Both the position numbers and the translations under genes were made by a program. From Argyresthia goedartella (taxonomy: Eukaryota; Arthropoda; Insecta; Lepidoptera; Argyresthiidae), in the NCBI GenBank assembly GCA_949825045.1, contig OX463807.1, positions 38,956,749-39,020,748 on the forward strand: 64,000 nucleotides of DNA. Direction: 5' to 3'. Under the pieces are notes generated by a model. That model had not been told where the DNA came from. It saw only the letters and a program-made list of their open reading frames with translations, and searched no databases. Numbering within the stretch: position 1 is the stretch's first letter; each line of letters starts with the position of its first letter. Shown piece by piece: positions 30,683-41,709 of this stretch.

Positions 30683-30880
30683 CAACAAATGCTGCTCCGA
30701 CCGGAACAACATTTGGGTCCGCGTGATGTTGTAATAAAGTTGTCAAATGTTGATCCGATATACAAATCCACTCCTGCACATGTTGATCCAATCAAATGGA
30801 TCAGGAGGCAGCGCAGCAAGCTTGTTAATGGTCCGCAGAAAAAGAGATGTTGCGGCTCCGTGCGCTGTTCCTACAGATAG
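30683..30880 (+). CDS. Possible terminal exon, phase unmatched
   Basis: An open frame begins exactly after an acceptor-like ATACTTTTGCAG and ends at TAG 30878-30880. It reads 65 residues including DVVIKLSNVDPIYKST and a basic, cysteine-containing end (QKKRCCGSVRCSYR). It would have to be entered in phase 0, but the exon at 30231 ends in phase 2, so they do not join directly. An unseen exon, another transcript or chance are all possible. GTTGATCC is repeated three times in and around it, which may mean it is repeat-derived. Confidence 0.25.
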   Translation, partial: QQMLLRPEQHLGPRDVVIKLSNVDPIYKSTPAHVDPIKWIRRQRSKLVNGPQKKRCCGSVRCSYR

Positions 30881-31482
30881 TAATAAGTTGATTTCTAAAT
30901 ATTCTGGCTTGTATATTTGTCTAAATATAATTTAAAATACAGGGTGTCCGGTAGATCGATGCAAAGACTTAAACCGAAGTTAGTAAAGACCATTTAAAAC
31001 CATTTGAGCAAACATACATGTGGCGAAGTCTTACCATTAAATTTTTATTGATGATTTAGTGTTTTTGAAGAATATTTCCAGATTTTCACGGTTACTTAAC
31101 CATTACGGTTACTTGACCGATTATCATTGCAAAACTAAACAATAATTGGATTATTTTACAATTGATTCTAATAAATCGGCTAATAAGCATTCTAATAAAT
31201 CTTGATTTGCGCGACTGCTACATCAGACTAGGTTTTTACAGACCATTGAAGAGCATGGAAAATTTCAAATACCAAACAAAAATCACGGACCTAATTTAAC
31301 AAAAACCATTAAAAGATTTTTATACGCAAATCTTTATAAAACATTCTTAGTTAATGATCTTTTATTTAAGGTATTATTGACGTAGATACTTTACACATTC
31401 TTGAAGTTATGACCTACTAACCAGTTTGAGGGAGAAAACTAGACTTTTTAGACAGTCTTTTAATAAATTAAATGTATGCTAT

Positions 31483-31731
31483 TCATGCTCGAAATGAGAT
31501 CCGAGAGATAAGAGCCCGTCTTCGAAATTCTGTGGTCGTGATTTTGAGCATCATTTCATATTTCATAGTGACGAAAGCCATTCTTATTTTTGAAATCAAC
31601 TCTTCTTTTGTGTTGATGGCTACGTTGGAATAGACCAGTTTTTTGGCTCTGCCCACACAAACTAGTTCATTGGGGTCAGGTCTGGTGAACGAGCAGGCCA
31701 AGGAATAGGCCCGTCTCTGCCGATCCAGCAA
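31483..31731 (-). pseudogene. Mariner-like transposase C-terminal remnant
   Basis: The minus-strand frame reads SFTRPDPNELVCVGRAKKLV, then YSNVAINTKEELISKIR. This has the layout of the end of a mariner/IS630 transposase, where a final catalytic Asp motif is followed by a tryptophan-containing segment and a helix. Key residues are degraded. It lies inside the TIRs in the expected place and is cut by LINE F to its right. Confidence 0.5.
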
Positions 31732-32194
31732 TTGAGAAAATAGTCATCAAGATAGCTTCTCACCGCCTAATAGAAAGAAAGAAAGAAAGAAAGAAACATT
31801 TATTCACAAACACACAGGACACGCATATTAAACAAAAAATAAACAAAAAACATATAACAAGTGTGTATCTGCGGCAGTGAACCGGACACTGGCTCAGCAT
31901 TATGCTGAGATGTCAGACTCCTACAGCGCTGATTTTCAGCCAGCACCTCGGTGACTCACGGAAACGTCATACCAAAAGAATATATATCTATAAACTACCT
32001 AGATTTTTGGGAAAGGCGAAAGAGAAATAAACATAAATACAAAGTGAGATAATAATGCAAACATTACCTAGATGCAGCTTCATTAATATAATATTTACAG
32101 TAAGAATTAAAAACAAAACTAGATAAAAAAAAGAAATGCAATTGGCATATTTATTGCTGTCACAGTGCTGGGGATTAGGATGATTTCTGGAGCG

Positions 32195-33235
32195 TCAACA
32201 AATAGCCTTTAAGCATACGCTTAAAGGTGTATCTGCTAAGCGCCCCTTGGATAGGAGGAGGGATATCATTCCAGCACTTAGACGCCGCAAACTTGAAACT
32301 CCTCTGAAAGCAGCGGTTCGGTGCATAGGTATAATGGCCATTGCCTTGAACCTACGCACACTTTTGGACCAAACCAGTTTATTAAAAAGGTAGGTGGGGG
32401 TTTTGTGTCTTACCACCCCGAACAGCAGAGTGGCCAAGTGTAGGCGCCGGCGTGCAGGCATGTTAAGCAAGTTAGCGGCGTTCAAGTATGGAGTGATGTG
32501 GGACCGGGGAGGGACTCTGAAACAAAAACGAGCACATGCGTTCTGCACTCGTTGTATGAGCCTCTTGGAACGACCAGTAATGCACCCATCATACACGACA
32601 TCACAATAGTTTAACCTAGATAATATAAGTGATTCACATAGGTCAACACGCAAATCGACACTAAGGTAATCTCGTATATTATATAGAACTTTGAGGCGAT
32701 AGAAGCAGTTACTCACAACATTTAGTATGTGGTTCTCAAAGCGCAAATTCCCGTCCATTAAAAGGCCGAGGTTGGTTGCTTCTACCACCCGTTCGATTGA
32801 TTCGCCCATGACGGCGACATTCCCGGAAGTCAGAGCTTCAAGGGTATTACGGATTTGATGTTTTGACCCAAAAACGACATATTTCGACTTGCCAGGATTA
32901 AGAACTAAACAGCTCTTGTCCGACCAAGAGGAAATACGGTCTAGGTCAGCATTTATCTTGTTTATGGCAGCAGATGTGTCTGACGGCACGCTAGAAAAGT
33001 AAAGTTGCACGTCGTCCGCGTACAGGTGATACTTGCAGCTCTCTATACTGTTAGTGATATCAGCGCTATACAGTATGAAGAGCAGAGGCCCGAGTATCGA
33101 ACCCTGCGGTACTCCTCTTGTCACAGGACAAACATAGGACCGCAGAGCACTACCATCCACCCTACGCAATGCAACTGCCTGCGCATGGCCAGACAAATAG
33201 CTACTGAACCATTTTGTAGCAGTGACATTAAACCC
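32195..33235 (-). pseudogene. LINE F ORF2, reverse transcriptase second half
   Basis: Reads VTRGVPQGSILGPLLFILYS, then the catalytic HLYADDVQLYF box, LNPGKSKYVVFGSK, and a C-terminal region with CARFCFRVPP. It reverse-transcribes the LINE RNA at the nicked target. It is in frame with the piece to its right, separated only by a TAA at 33236-33238. It ends at 32195, followed by the 3' UTR. Confidence 0.85.
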
Positions 33236-33779
33236 TTAATAAGACATCTTGGATAATAGTAGGGGTATGCTAATACAGTCGAAGGCCCTGGAGAAATCTA
33301 AAAGTACTAAGAAAGTACTTTTACCAGCATCACGAGCTTGTAAGATGTTATCGACTACATCAAGCAGCGCATTAGCTATCGATCGACTTTTGCGAAAACC
33401 TGACTGCAGTTCAGGGAGTATGCTGTTTTTCCCCAGGTAATCGGACAGCTGTTCGCAAACTACCCGTTCTATTATCTTCGATGCACAAGGAAGAATACTT
33501 ATAGGTCGCAGTTCAGACATTTCAGTGGGATTCGGTTTTTTTGGTAACGGGGTCACCTGAGCGATTTTCCAGTCAGCTGGGAAAGTCATTGTCAGAATGC
33601 TCATGTTAATAATGTAGTTCAGTACGTCTCTAGTTCTTGGTAATGTCAGAAGTATCATGTCAATATCAATTGAGTCGAGTCCTTTTGCTGTGGTTTTTAT
33701 TGACGTAATGAGTTTTGTGACGGCAGTAGCAGTAGAAGGAGAAAGCGTGAAAGTTTTGTCATTATGTCTATTAAATTTA
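33236..33779 (-). pseudogene. LINE F ORF2, reverse transcriptase first half
   Basis: Reads the KIAQVTPLPKKPNPTEMSEL and LRPISILPCASKIIERVV blocks, QSGFRKSRS and LLDFSRAFD (first catalytic Asp). A run of eight A on the plus strand at about 33779-33786 coincides with loss of frame to the segment further right. It ends in the in-frame TAA at 33236. Confidence 0.82.
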
Positions 33780-34380
33780 AAAAAAACTTATGTCAGATAA
33801 AGTCACTTCCTGTTTCCCAGGAATATTAAGGAAATGACGGTTTATCAAGTCAGGGTCATCAAATTGTGCCGGGAGGTCAGTCTGCGTCTGTGAATCTGGA
33901 AGAACAGTGCGCTTTAAGGTTTTCCAGAGTCTTTGAGTCGGTAATGTCGTTGATATGATGCGTGAAGAAGGCACGTTTCTCGTTATAAATGGCTTCTATC
34001 ACAAGGTGCTTCAGGTCGAGGTAATACCGCTTGTGAACATCGCTCCCGGTTCGTTTGTAACGAGTGTGAGCCTCGTTTCTGAGCCGCATCATGAGCCGAA
34101 CGTTGCTCGTGAGCCATGGTTTAAGTGCCTCCTTCACCACTATCGTCTTCTCCGGCGCGTGTCTGTCAAAAAGTCCTAGTAGCAGTAAGTTAAATAGTCT
34201 AACCATGTCATTTATGTCGTTAAGTAAATAAATTTGTTCCCAGTTTATGGCGTCAAGGTCATTGTTAAATATAGTTAGGTTAATATCTTTCAGTGGTCTA
34301 TAAGTAATACGTCTAGGTGTCGGTTTCCGTTTTTTAAAGTCAAACTCGGCTGTGATGAATGCATGCCTCAGACACAACAC
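33780..34380 (-). pseudogene. LINE F ORF2, endonuclease-RT linker
   Basis: Two overlapping frames (33877-34380 and 33777-33974) read the region between endonuclease and RT, including LKPWLTSNVRLMMRLRNEAH and FLNIPGKQEVTLSDISFF. A one-base frame change lies between 33890 and 33960. Confidence 0.7.
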
Positions 34381-34984
34381 GAGCGTCGGAGCAAATAAGG
34401 TCTATAGTTGTCTGGCTGTGTTCTGTAAAGTGAGTCGGGTCGCTTACATGTTGTGTCAAGCCAATCGTTGTCAGAAATTGTGTCAAACATCTAAGTTTTC
34501 TGTCGTTCTTGTCCATATAATTAATATTAAAGTCACCCAGTAAAATCAGTCGGTCGTATTTAATAAAAGAGTCAGTAATGGCATCAAAAAAAGTTTCAAC
34601 ATCGAGCCGCGGTGGCCGATATGCGGTCCCAATGATTAAATGTTTGCTGTTAATTATTGTTTTCAACCACATTTGTTCTACGATCGCAGCGGGAGGATGT
34701 GTAAGTGTGCGCGCGTGGAGGCCCCGGCGCAGGAAGAAACCAACGCCCCCACCCCGTCCTCCACATATTTCGACCGGCTGGGGAACGTGCCGTAGTCGGT
34801 AGTTGGGCACGGCGGGAGCACGTCCATCCTCTCCAGCCCGAAGCCAAGACTCATTTATGGCAATAATGTCTGCGTTCGTATCTGTTAAAGTCGCAATCAG
34901 CTCATCGTGTCCCGTACCAAGGGAACCAGCATTAAATAATCCAACTTTTAAGTTATTAAACCGCGACATCATGAAAACGAGCAA
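34340..34984 (-). pseudogene. LINE F ORF2, AP endonuclease
   Basis: An apurinic-type endonuclease that nicks target DNA. It starts NNLKVGLFNAGSLGTGHDEL and carries INESWL (catalytic Glu), IIGTAYRPP, LILLGDFNINY (Asp/Asn) and STTIDLICSD-type residues near the end. A frame change near 34360 separates it from the final HAFITAEF block. Confidence 0.85.
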
Positions 34985-35399
34985 AAAAGTTAAAAGAACA
35001 ATATCAAATGAATGAATGCATACAGGTAAGTGACTCAGTCGACGAAGATAAAAGTAAATAGCAAGTGCAGCACAAAGTGATAAATAAAGAGTGATAGTGT
35101 AGACCTATAACATATTTATACATAAATAAGTTATATACGGATAAATTTATATAAAATGATTGCTTCCAGGCTTATCACGCGACGGTACGAGGCATATTTG
35201 TCGGTCCACTCCCGCGACAAGACATAGCAATGACGAAATAAGCATATAGGCCACAACAAAACGGTAAAAACGGTATTTTTTTACAATTATACAATTTATC
35301 AGAAACGAGTTACAAACAAACAACAACAACGAAACATTTAATTGAAGGACTTTACTACAAAACAAACAAAAACAATAACAATTAAGGAATTGTTTGGAC

Positions 35400-36503
35400 T
35401 TTGGCTGGCAAAAAAATGTGCAGATCGGATAACCGACGCACGTGATGAGCCGGCAGACCCTCAGACCTGCGGGCGAGGATCCTGCCGTTGCGGGTCCACA
35501 CGAAGCGCCAGGCGGCGGTGCGCGCGGCCTCGCGCGCCCGCTGGAACAGCTATCGGTTGGCGCTAGTGAGCCGCTCGTTCACCTAGAACCGCTGCGGCGC
35601 GCCGGCCAGGCCCAGCCCTTCGGTGGTGGTGCCGCGGCGTGTGCGCGCGCCCTGCAGCAGCTCGTCCTTGACGGCGCGGCGCGCCAGGCGCAGCACGATT
35701 GGCCGCGGCCGGGCCGCCTCGCGAGTCCGCCCGGCATGATACACCGACACCACGTCACGCACGTCCAGCTCCACGCCCAGTTTTGCGCAGATCCGCGTGG
35801 CTAGGCCGGCGGCACTCTCACCGGTGTCCTCCGGGACGTTCGTCACCTGGATTTCGTTCGACAAAAGCTCTTGATCGCAGTCGTTCAGCTCCATTTGAAG
35901 AGTCGCAACGGCTTCTTCGAGGACTCGGGTAGCAGCTGACGCCGCCCCATCTATGACCTGCCTTTCAATAGCGTCGACGCGGCCCTCCAAACGATCCATC
36001 CTTTCGCCAAACACGGACAGGTGCGCTCTCAAGTCCTGAAACTCGTCGCGAAACTCCTTCAGCTCCTGTCGGATGGTGAGGAATTCCACTCCGATGAACC
36101 GTTTCAGCTCAATAAGCGCACTGGCCATGTCCTCCCCGTCGAAGGATGCAGGAGAGCAGGGCATGGCCGTGTCCGCGCTTAGCGAGTCCGCAGAGGAGGC
36201 AAGCAGTGCGGTGGCGGTCTGAGCGGAGGCGGGCCGAGCGGCAGCAGTGGGCCGGTCGGTGACGAGCGGAGCGGCGGCTTGCGGAGTCGAAGAGGAGGAT
36301 TGACCCAGCAGTCCTTTAACGGGCGTGTCACCGCGGTTGTCTCTCGCTTTTAATCTCTGGCAATCAGGGTAGTCCCAGTCCTTGGGGATAACTGCTCCAG
36401 CTGAGACACCCACACAAGCACCGTGGTACTGGCCGCCGCATTTTGGGCACGATACGATGCCAGTGCGCCCAATAAATTTAGCACAAGCCCCACACTTTTT
36501 CAT
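35400..36503 (-). pseudogene. LINE F ORF1 (zinc finger, coiled coil, FP25K-like)
   Basis: I place the start at the ATG at 36503 (MKKCGACAKFIGRTG). The first 50 residues form a PHD-like zinc module (CGAC...CPKCGGQYHGAC). A disordered Ala/Ser/Pro stretch follows, then a coiled coil (about FIGVEFLTIRQELKEFRDEF), then an FP25K-like RNA-binding part (NEIQVTNVPEDTGESAAGLA). TAG codons at 35583-35585 and 35550-35552 interrupt the conserved tail, which stays readable to about 35400 (RAREAARTAAWRFVW). It would bind LINE RNA. Confidence 0.75.
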
Positions 36504-37185
36504 TGTTTTGTGCTGTTTTTTTTTAACACTTTGGGTAGATGTCACAGCATACGACAGTATGTAACTATTTTGGTCACTTTTTGGCCTAATCACTGAACCT
36601 TTAATTACGCAAATAATAATTGTCAATATTTACACTAAAGCGCATTAAATAAATGTATTTGCGTAGCAAAAACAACACTAGTTTTATTTTATATGGACGG
36701 CGGCGATAGTAGGCGCATACGTCGTATGGCGTCCGTGAGTCACTCTCCACTAATGCATCTCCTATGCACTAAACTATTTATGAGAATGCTTATTAAGTGA
36801 TTTATTAGAATCAATTGTAAAATAATCCAATTATTGTTTAGTTTCTAATGATAATCACTTAACTGTGAAAATCTGGAAATTTTCTTCAGAACACTAAATC
36901 ATCAATAAAAATTTAACGGTAAGACTTCATGTATATTTGGCTCAAATGGTTCTAAATAGTCTGTAATAGCTTTGGTTTAAGTGTTTGCATCGATCAACCG
37001 GACACCCTGTATATTATTAGTAATATAAGAAATGTGATAAACCTTCCTGACTTTTATTACTTAAAGATTTCTGGTACAACATTGAATAAGAATGAAAAAA
37101 GTTGACAAAAGTAACAGTCCCATCAAGTACCTATTCAAAGCTATCTGAGTAGGGTACAAATTGTTACTTAGCAAATTTTACTCAC

Positions 37186-37467
37186 TGTAGGAAATAGTAC
37201 GATAAATCAGCACTCACTTGATTTGCTCCTATGTCTCGTCTTCACAGGAACTGGACTGGTTCGTGGGCTTGAAGTGTTTTTCCGTGTGGCTTGGCAGTGG
37301 CACAATGCGGAACGGGTCGCGGATGCATGCACGTCGCTAGGTTAAGTTCGAGAGATAGCTGTCAGAAGACAGCTGTGTTGCTAGTCTGAAATATCGTACT
37401 TTGGGGTGGCGAGTTGAAATTATGTATTTTGTGCGTGCACTACAATGAATGACATAACTACTAAACA
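37186..37467 (-). repeat. BEL C left (3') LTR
   Basis: 282 bp, TGTAGGAAATAGTACG ... CTACTAAACA. It is complete and is used as reference for the split right LTR. Confidence 0.9.
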
Positions 37468-37551
37468 TGCCGCCGACCTAAAATAACTAAGTTATTTTAA
37501 TGAACTGTACTGAGTAAGAACTAAGAACTAAAGTAGTTGCTATAACTAAGG

Positions 37552-37794
37552 TTACTTAAAAGGACAGATCTTAACTACAGATCTCTCTGAATAATTATTC
37601 CCAATCTGTACTTTAACTACTCTAACAACGCCATCAACGCCTGGATGCAACTTGTGAACGCGAGCCAAGCGCCATTGTAAAGGCGGTAAATTAGTATCTA
37701 AAATTATAACTACCGAACCCTCGGATAGGGGTGTGTAGCTACTGCTATCACGGAACCATTTTCCTCTCTGTTGGAGCTGGTGGAGGTACTCCAC
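37552..37794 (-). pseudogene. pol: BEL C integrase C-terminus
   Basis: Reads YLHQLQQRGKWFRDSS, NLPPLQWRLARVHKLHPGVD and VRVVKVQIG, the DUF5641-like end of BEL integrases. It ends about 85 bp before the left LTR; no env follows. Confidence 0.8.
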
Positions 37795-37839
37795 ACTCCA
37801 GCGCTTTCAGAAATGCTGAATTGATTGTTGTATGACTTG

Positions 37840-38403
37840 TCATCGCACTAGACGGCTAGCTTGATCTGATGAGTAATCGTACTCAAGTAATGAGGTTAAT
37901 GGTTGCCCAATAAGAAAATGTGCAGGTCTGAGAGGTAGTGGATCAGCTGGATCGCCACTCTGAGAACAAAGCGGTCTCGAGTTGAGAATCGCTTCAATTT
38001 GACATATGAGTGTATTGAACTCGTCATATGTTAACTTCTGTGTACCTACAACTCTGTAGAGATGAGTTTTCACACTCTTTACTGCGGCTTCCCAAAGCCC
38101 ACCAAAATGACTTGCATAAACCGGTTGAAAATGCCAAGTTATTCCCAGATCAGCTAAACTCCGCTGAAGTTCACTTGATTCATTTTGTATGAATGAAAAA
38201 AGTTCCTTTAGGTAGTTATCACAACCTAAAAAGTTCCTGCCACAATCTGTATAAACATCTGAACATTTACCACGTCTCGAGGTAAAACGTCTGAACGCGT
38301 TAAAGTCTTCCGTTGATAAACTGGGGACTAACTCCAAATGAACGGCCTTTGTTGACATAGGTACAGATGAAGATACAAATGTATGCCTTATAGTATCGCG
38401 CAC
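37840..38403 (-). pseudogene. pol: BEL C integrase core
   Basis: Reads [26 protein letters not shown] (second Asp; Asn replaces the usual Thr/Asn context) and [13 protein letters not shown] (Glu), then AILNSRPL and AHFLIGQPL. It ends at 37840 by frame change. Confidence 0.82.
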
Positions 38404-39013
38404 TTCGCGAGTGATTTGTCTTCAAGTTGAAGTAACCAGCAAAGTCGATTCCTACATGAAGAAATGGACGCATCGCTGTCACACGAGTTGCCGGCAACGG
38501 TGCCATAGGCGGTTGCATCGCTGCAGGTCGCGCGCGGAAGCATCGGACGCATCGCCGCGTGCGCATGCGAACTGCATCGCGAGCGGATAAAATCCAGTAT
38601 GACTGGGAGAGCAAAAATTGTAACTGTTGTGGGCCAACGTGTAAATTCACAATATGAAAATGATCAATTATTAAAACCGTGAGTGGATGTCTTTTTGGTA
38701 AAATGATTTGATGCTTAGCATCATAAGCAATATTGGCACGCTGTATGCGGCCGCCGACCCTGACAAGCTCAGAATCGTCAATGAAAGGCTTGAGCCTTTG
38801 TAATCGCGGTGAACAGTTTTTATTTGATTTGAGTCGCGATATATCATCGGCGAACTCATTGTTTTGAACTAGACAGATCAGATTTTTTAGTGTTTTATTT
38901 ATCTCGGGAACTGAAATTTGTACATCATTGACATCAGATTTAGTCTTACGACATTTGTCCACTCGTGTGAAGGAGAACGGATCCATGCTAGAGTGATTGA
39001 AGTATCGCTCCAT
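38404..39013 (-). pseudogene. pol: BEL C integrase N-terminal part
   Basis: Reads LRVGG-type ELVRVGGRIQRANIAY, HHCC finger residues (CVRCFRARPAAM) and [15 protein letters not shown], the lead-in to the integrase core. The frame is lost near 38390. Confidence 0.78.
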
Positions 39014-39458
39014 GCAAAGATATTTGAAATGGAAACAAAATCACCGTAGGTGACAAGAACCTTTTGAACTAGTTTAGCCAGCAGTACTGCTGCACATAAC
39101 TCTAAGCGAGGCAGATAAATGCGTTTTAAAGGGGCGACCTTCATTTTTGCTATTAGCAGATACACACAAACCACGCCCTGCGCGTCCACCACGCGCATAT
39201 ACACGCTCGCGGCGAACGCCTTCTCCGACGCATCCGCGAACGCATATATTTGCACGTCCTCATTCGTCCGTGGAAGCACATGACGAGGCAGATGTATATC
39301 TGTCTACAGCGGCAACTCTGCCACAAAGGCCGTACATACATCGAAAATAGATTGGGGCGGTACTACGTCCCAACCTGTACCTGATATCCAAAGAAGTTGG
39401 ATTAAATGTTTGACAAGAATTGTTATAGGACAAAGGAACCCAAAGGATCATAATTTTT
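38899..39458 (-). pseudogene. pol: BEL C RNase H region, broken
   Basis: Frames read NYDPLGSFVPITILVKHL near 39440, then YAFADASEKAFAASVYM (RNase H start) and FAWSDTSITLAWI. A deletion after SHEWTNVV removes the rest of RNase H. Stops and a frame change occur at about 39280-39310. Confidence 0.72.
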
Positions 39459-40261
39459 TTAAATTTCGGATAGAATAAATCGTTTGGTACATTTACCTAC
39501 GGAGGCTTCACTCTTAAAGCTGAACGTATCGGACTTTGGATGCCACTGCAAGCCTAATATCTTAACAGATGATTCACCATCAAGATCAGAAATCACTAGA
39601 GTGTCATCATTTGAAGATGAGGAGTCATCGTTCTTGACGCTCGAAAGAAATTCTGCGTTATTACTCGTCCACTTACGTAGCTCAAAGGTGCCCGCCCGGC
39701 AAATGGAGGTAAGCTCCATTTGAAGTACTAGGGCCTCCTCAACAGAGGAAGCACCCGATATAATGTCGTCGACAAATATATCATGAGACAGTACTTGCGA
39801 AGCAAGCGGAAATTTGTGCGCTTCGTCAACAGCTAACTGGCGAATAGTGTGCAGAGCTAAGAATGGTGCAGAAGCGACGCCGAACGTGACGGTGCACAAG
39901 CGATATTCTTGCACACGGTCAAGAGGTGAAAATCTCCATAAAATTCGTTGAAAGTCGCGGTCCTGCGGTCGAACAGAAATATAACGGTACATCATTTTTA
40001 TGTCAGCGGTAAAAACAATGTTATGAAGTCGATATTTTAAAAGAACTTGAACTGTGTCTTGGTGTAACTTTTCACCAATTAACAGATTATCATTTAGTGA
40101 CCGACCACTAGTCGTCTTGCAAGATGCATCAAACACGACTCGTGTTTTAGTGGTTGTACTTGACATTTTTATGACCGCATGATGAGGAATGTAATACGGA
40201 ACGTCGGTATGACAGTCATCAGAATCGGTCACTAACTCCATATGCCCCAAGTCTATATGCT
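39459..40261 (-). pseudogene. pol: BEL C reverse transcriptase
   Basis: Resumes beyond the LINE with HIDLGHMELV, then PYYIPHHAVIK, RVVFDAS, FTADIKMMYR (first Asp) and FVDDI (YVDD variant). It ends at a stop at 39459 after TKRFILSEI. It would be the RT core of about 260 residues, with catalytic residues preserved. Confidence 0.82.
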
Positions 40262-41345
40262 CTTGGAGACAAAAAGGAGGAAAGACAAAAAGGAGATTTT
40301 GATGATGTTAATGGTGTATTGTCTTTAACCTTGAATTGGTTCACAGTTAATAATTTATTGTTAAACGCTGGTAAAACCAAGTGTATCAAATTCTCACTTC
40401 CAAATGTCAGGCAAGTTGAGACCAGTTTGGTGTTAGACAACAGCACGTTAGAATTGGTAAATGATACGAAGTTTCTTGGAATAACCATTGATAGCAAATT
40501 GCAGTGGGGACCCCACATAGATAAATTGGCTGGTAAATTAAGTTCTGCGGCTTACGCTGTTAGGAACATCAGACAAAGCACGGATGTGGCTACATCTAGG
40601 CTAGTATATTTTAGTTACTTTCATAGTGTGATGTCCTATGGTATCTTGTTGTGGGGGAAAGCAGCGGATATTCAAACTATTTTTATTTTACAAAAAAGAG
40701 CTATTCGAGCAATTTATAATTTAAAACGAACAGACTCCTTAAGAGAGCTTTTTAAAGAAATTGACATACTAACAGTAGCTAGTCAATTTATTTTCGAAAA
40801 TATAATGTATGTACGCAAGAACCTTACAACATTTTCCAAACTTAGCGACAGCTGCAATGTTAACCTAAGAAATAATCACAGACTATGTGCGCCCCGTTTT
40901 AGACTCGCGAAGGTTAGCAATTCTTTCAAGGGTCAGTGCATTCTCTACTACAATAAGATATCTCTGGAGATTTTGAAATTGCCATTTGAGCAATTTAAAA
41001 AGCATGTTAAAGCGACTTTGTCGAAAAAGGGATATTACAATGTTCAAGATTACTTAAATGACAGGACTGTATGGGGTTAATCTGGCTCAACACAGACCTT
41101 GCTGTTAATAATTTTGTAATTGTTTATTCCTGCTTATTAATCATAACAATTAAATTTTTCATATTTGTATTAGTTAAGCACAACCTATTTCTAAAAGAGA
41201 TCTAAAAATAAATCTGTGGGAGTTTCTATGCCCTTCTTCTCCCACAGTGGTCCAATGTAGAGAAGAGGCAAAAATGACGTTTGCTAAGCATATGTAAATA
41301 TCTACAGTAATAAAGTACTTTGACTATTTGACTATTTGACTATTA
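40262..41345 (+). mobile_element. LINE fragment in BEL C RT (TTTGACTA tail)
   Basis: A 5'-truncated CR1-like LINE on the plus strand. The ORF2 C-terminus at 40319-41080 reads NNLLLNAGKTKCIKFSLPNV, LGITIDSKLQWGPHI and YNVQDYLNDRTVWG before the stop. The 3' UTR ends AATAAAGTAC followed by TTTGACTA repeats. It separates the two halves of the BEL C RT region. A reverse-oriented sister copy lies at 44518. Confidence 0.82.
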
Positions 41346-41640
41346 GACATTTATTATAATTTGAACGTAGATCAGAGTTACGGGACAATCGATTCTCCAG
41401 TTTAATTAAACGCGCGAGAGCGATGTCTCGGGAATGTCCCAAAGTAGGTACATACTCTTTGAACGGTAGTGCAACAATGTATTGGCCATTGTCGCCGCGT
41501 TTGTGTGTACCTACGAACATAGATTCACACAAATTTTCTTCTTGAGTGAGAGGCCTGGTGTCAGGTACTGACTCCAATTCCCAGAACTTTTGAACATCGA
41601 TATCAAGTTGATATGTACTTAAGTTAGAGCACACATTCAC
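41346..41640 (-). pseudogene. pol: BEL C pol, protease-RT linker
   Basis: Reads VQKFWELESVPDTRPLTQEE and IALARLIKLENRLSRNSDLR, equivalent to the linker of copies A, B and D. It is cut at about 41345 by a LINE insertion. Confidence 0.75.
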
Positions 41641-41709
41641 TTTGGCACAACCCGAAAACTTACCATTTAGTAAATGTCCAAAGATACTATTTATAGCTAC
41701 AGGAGTACC

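Larger units (their letters stand above)
31773..36700 (-). mobile_element. LINE F, near full length (ORF1 and ORF2)
   Basis: A CR1/Jockey-group LINE on the minus strand inside the mariner-like element. ORF1 is at the right, ORF2 in the middle, and a 3' UTR ends in AATAAATGTTTC and a (CTTT)n tail (31773-31796). ORF2 carries several stops and frame changes, so this is an old copy. The 5' boundary is approximate. Confidence 0.8.
30940..37009 (-). mobile_element. Mariner-like element with long TIRs, split by LINE F
   Basis: The ends CAGGGTGTCCGG and the inverse are flanked by TA at 30938-30939 and 37010-37011. The inverted repeats extend about 260 bp on each side (30940 to about 31230; about 36750-37009), including TTTTTATTGATGATTTAGTG on both. 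Without the LINE inside, the element is roughly 1.2 kb, the usual mariner size. A decayed transposase end lies between on the minus strand. Confidence 0.75.
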
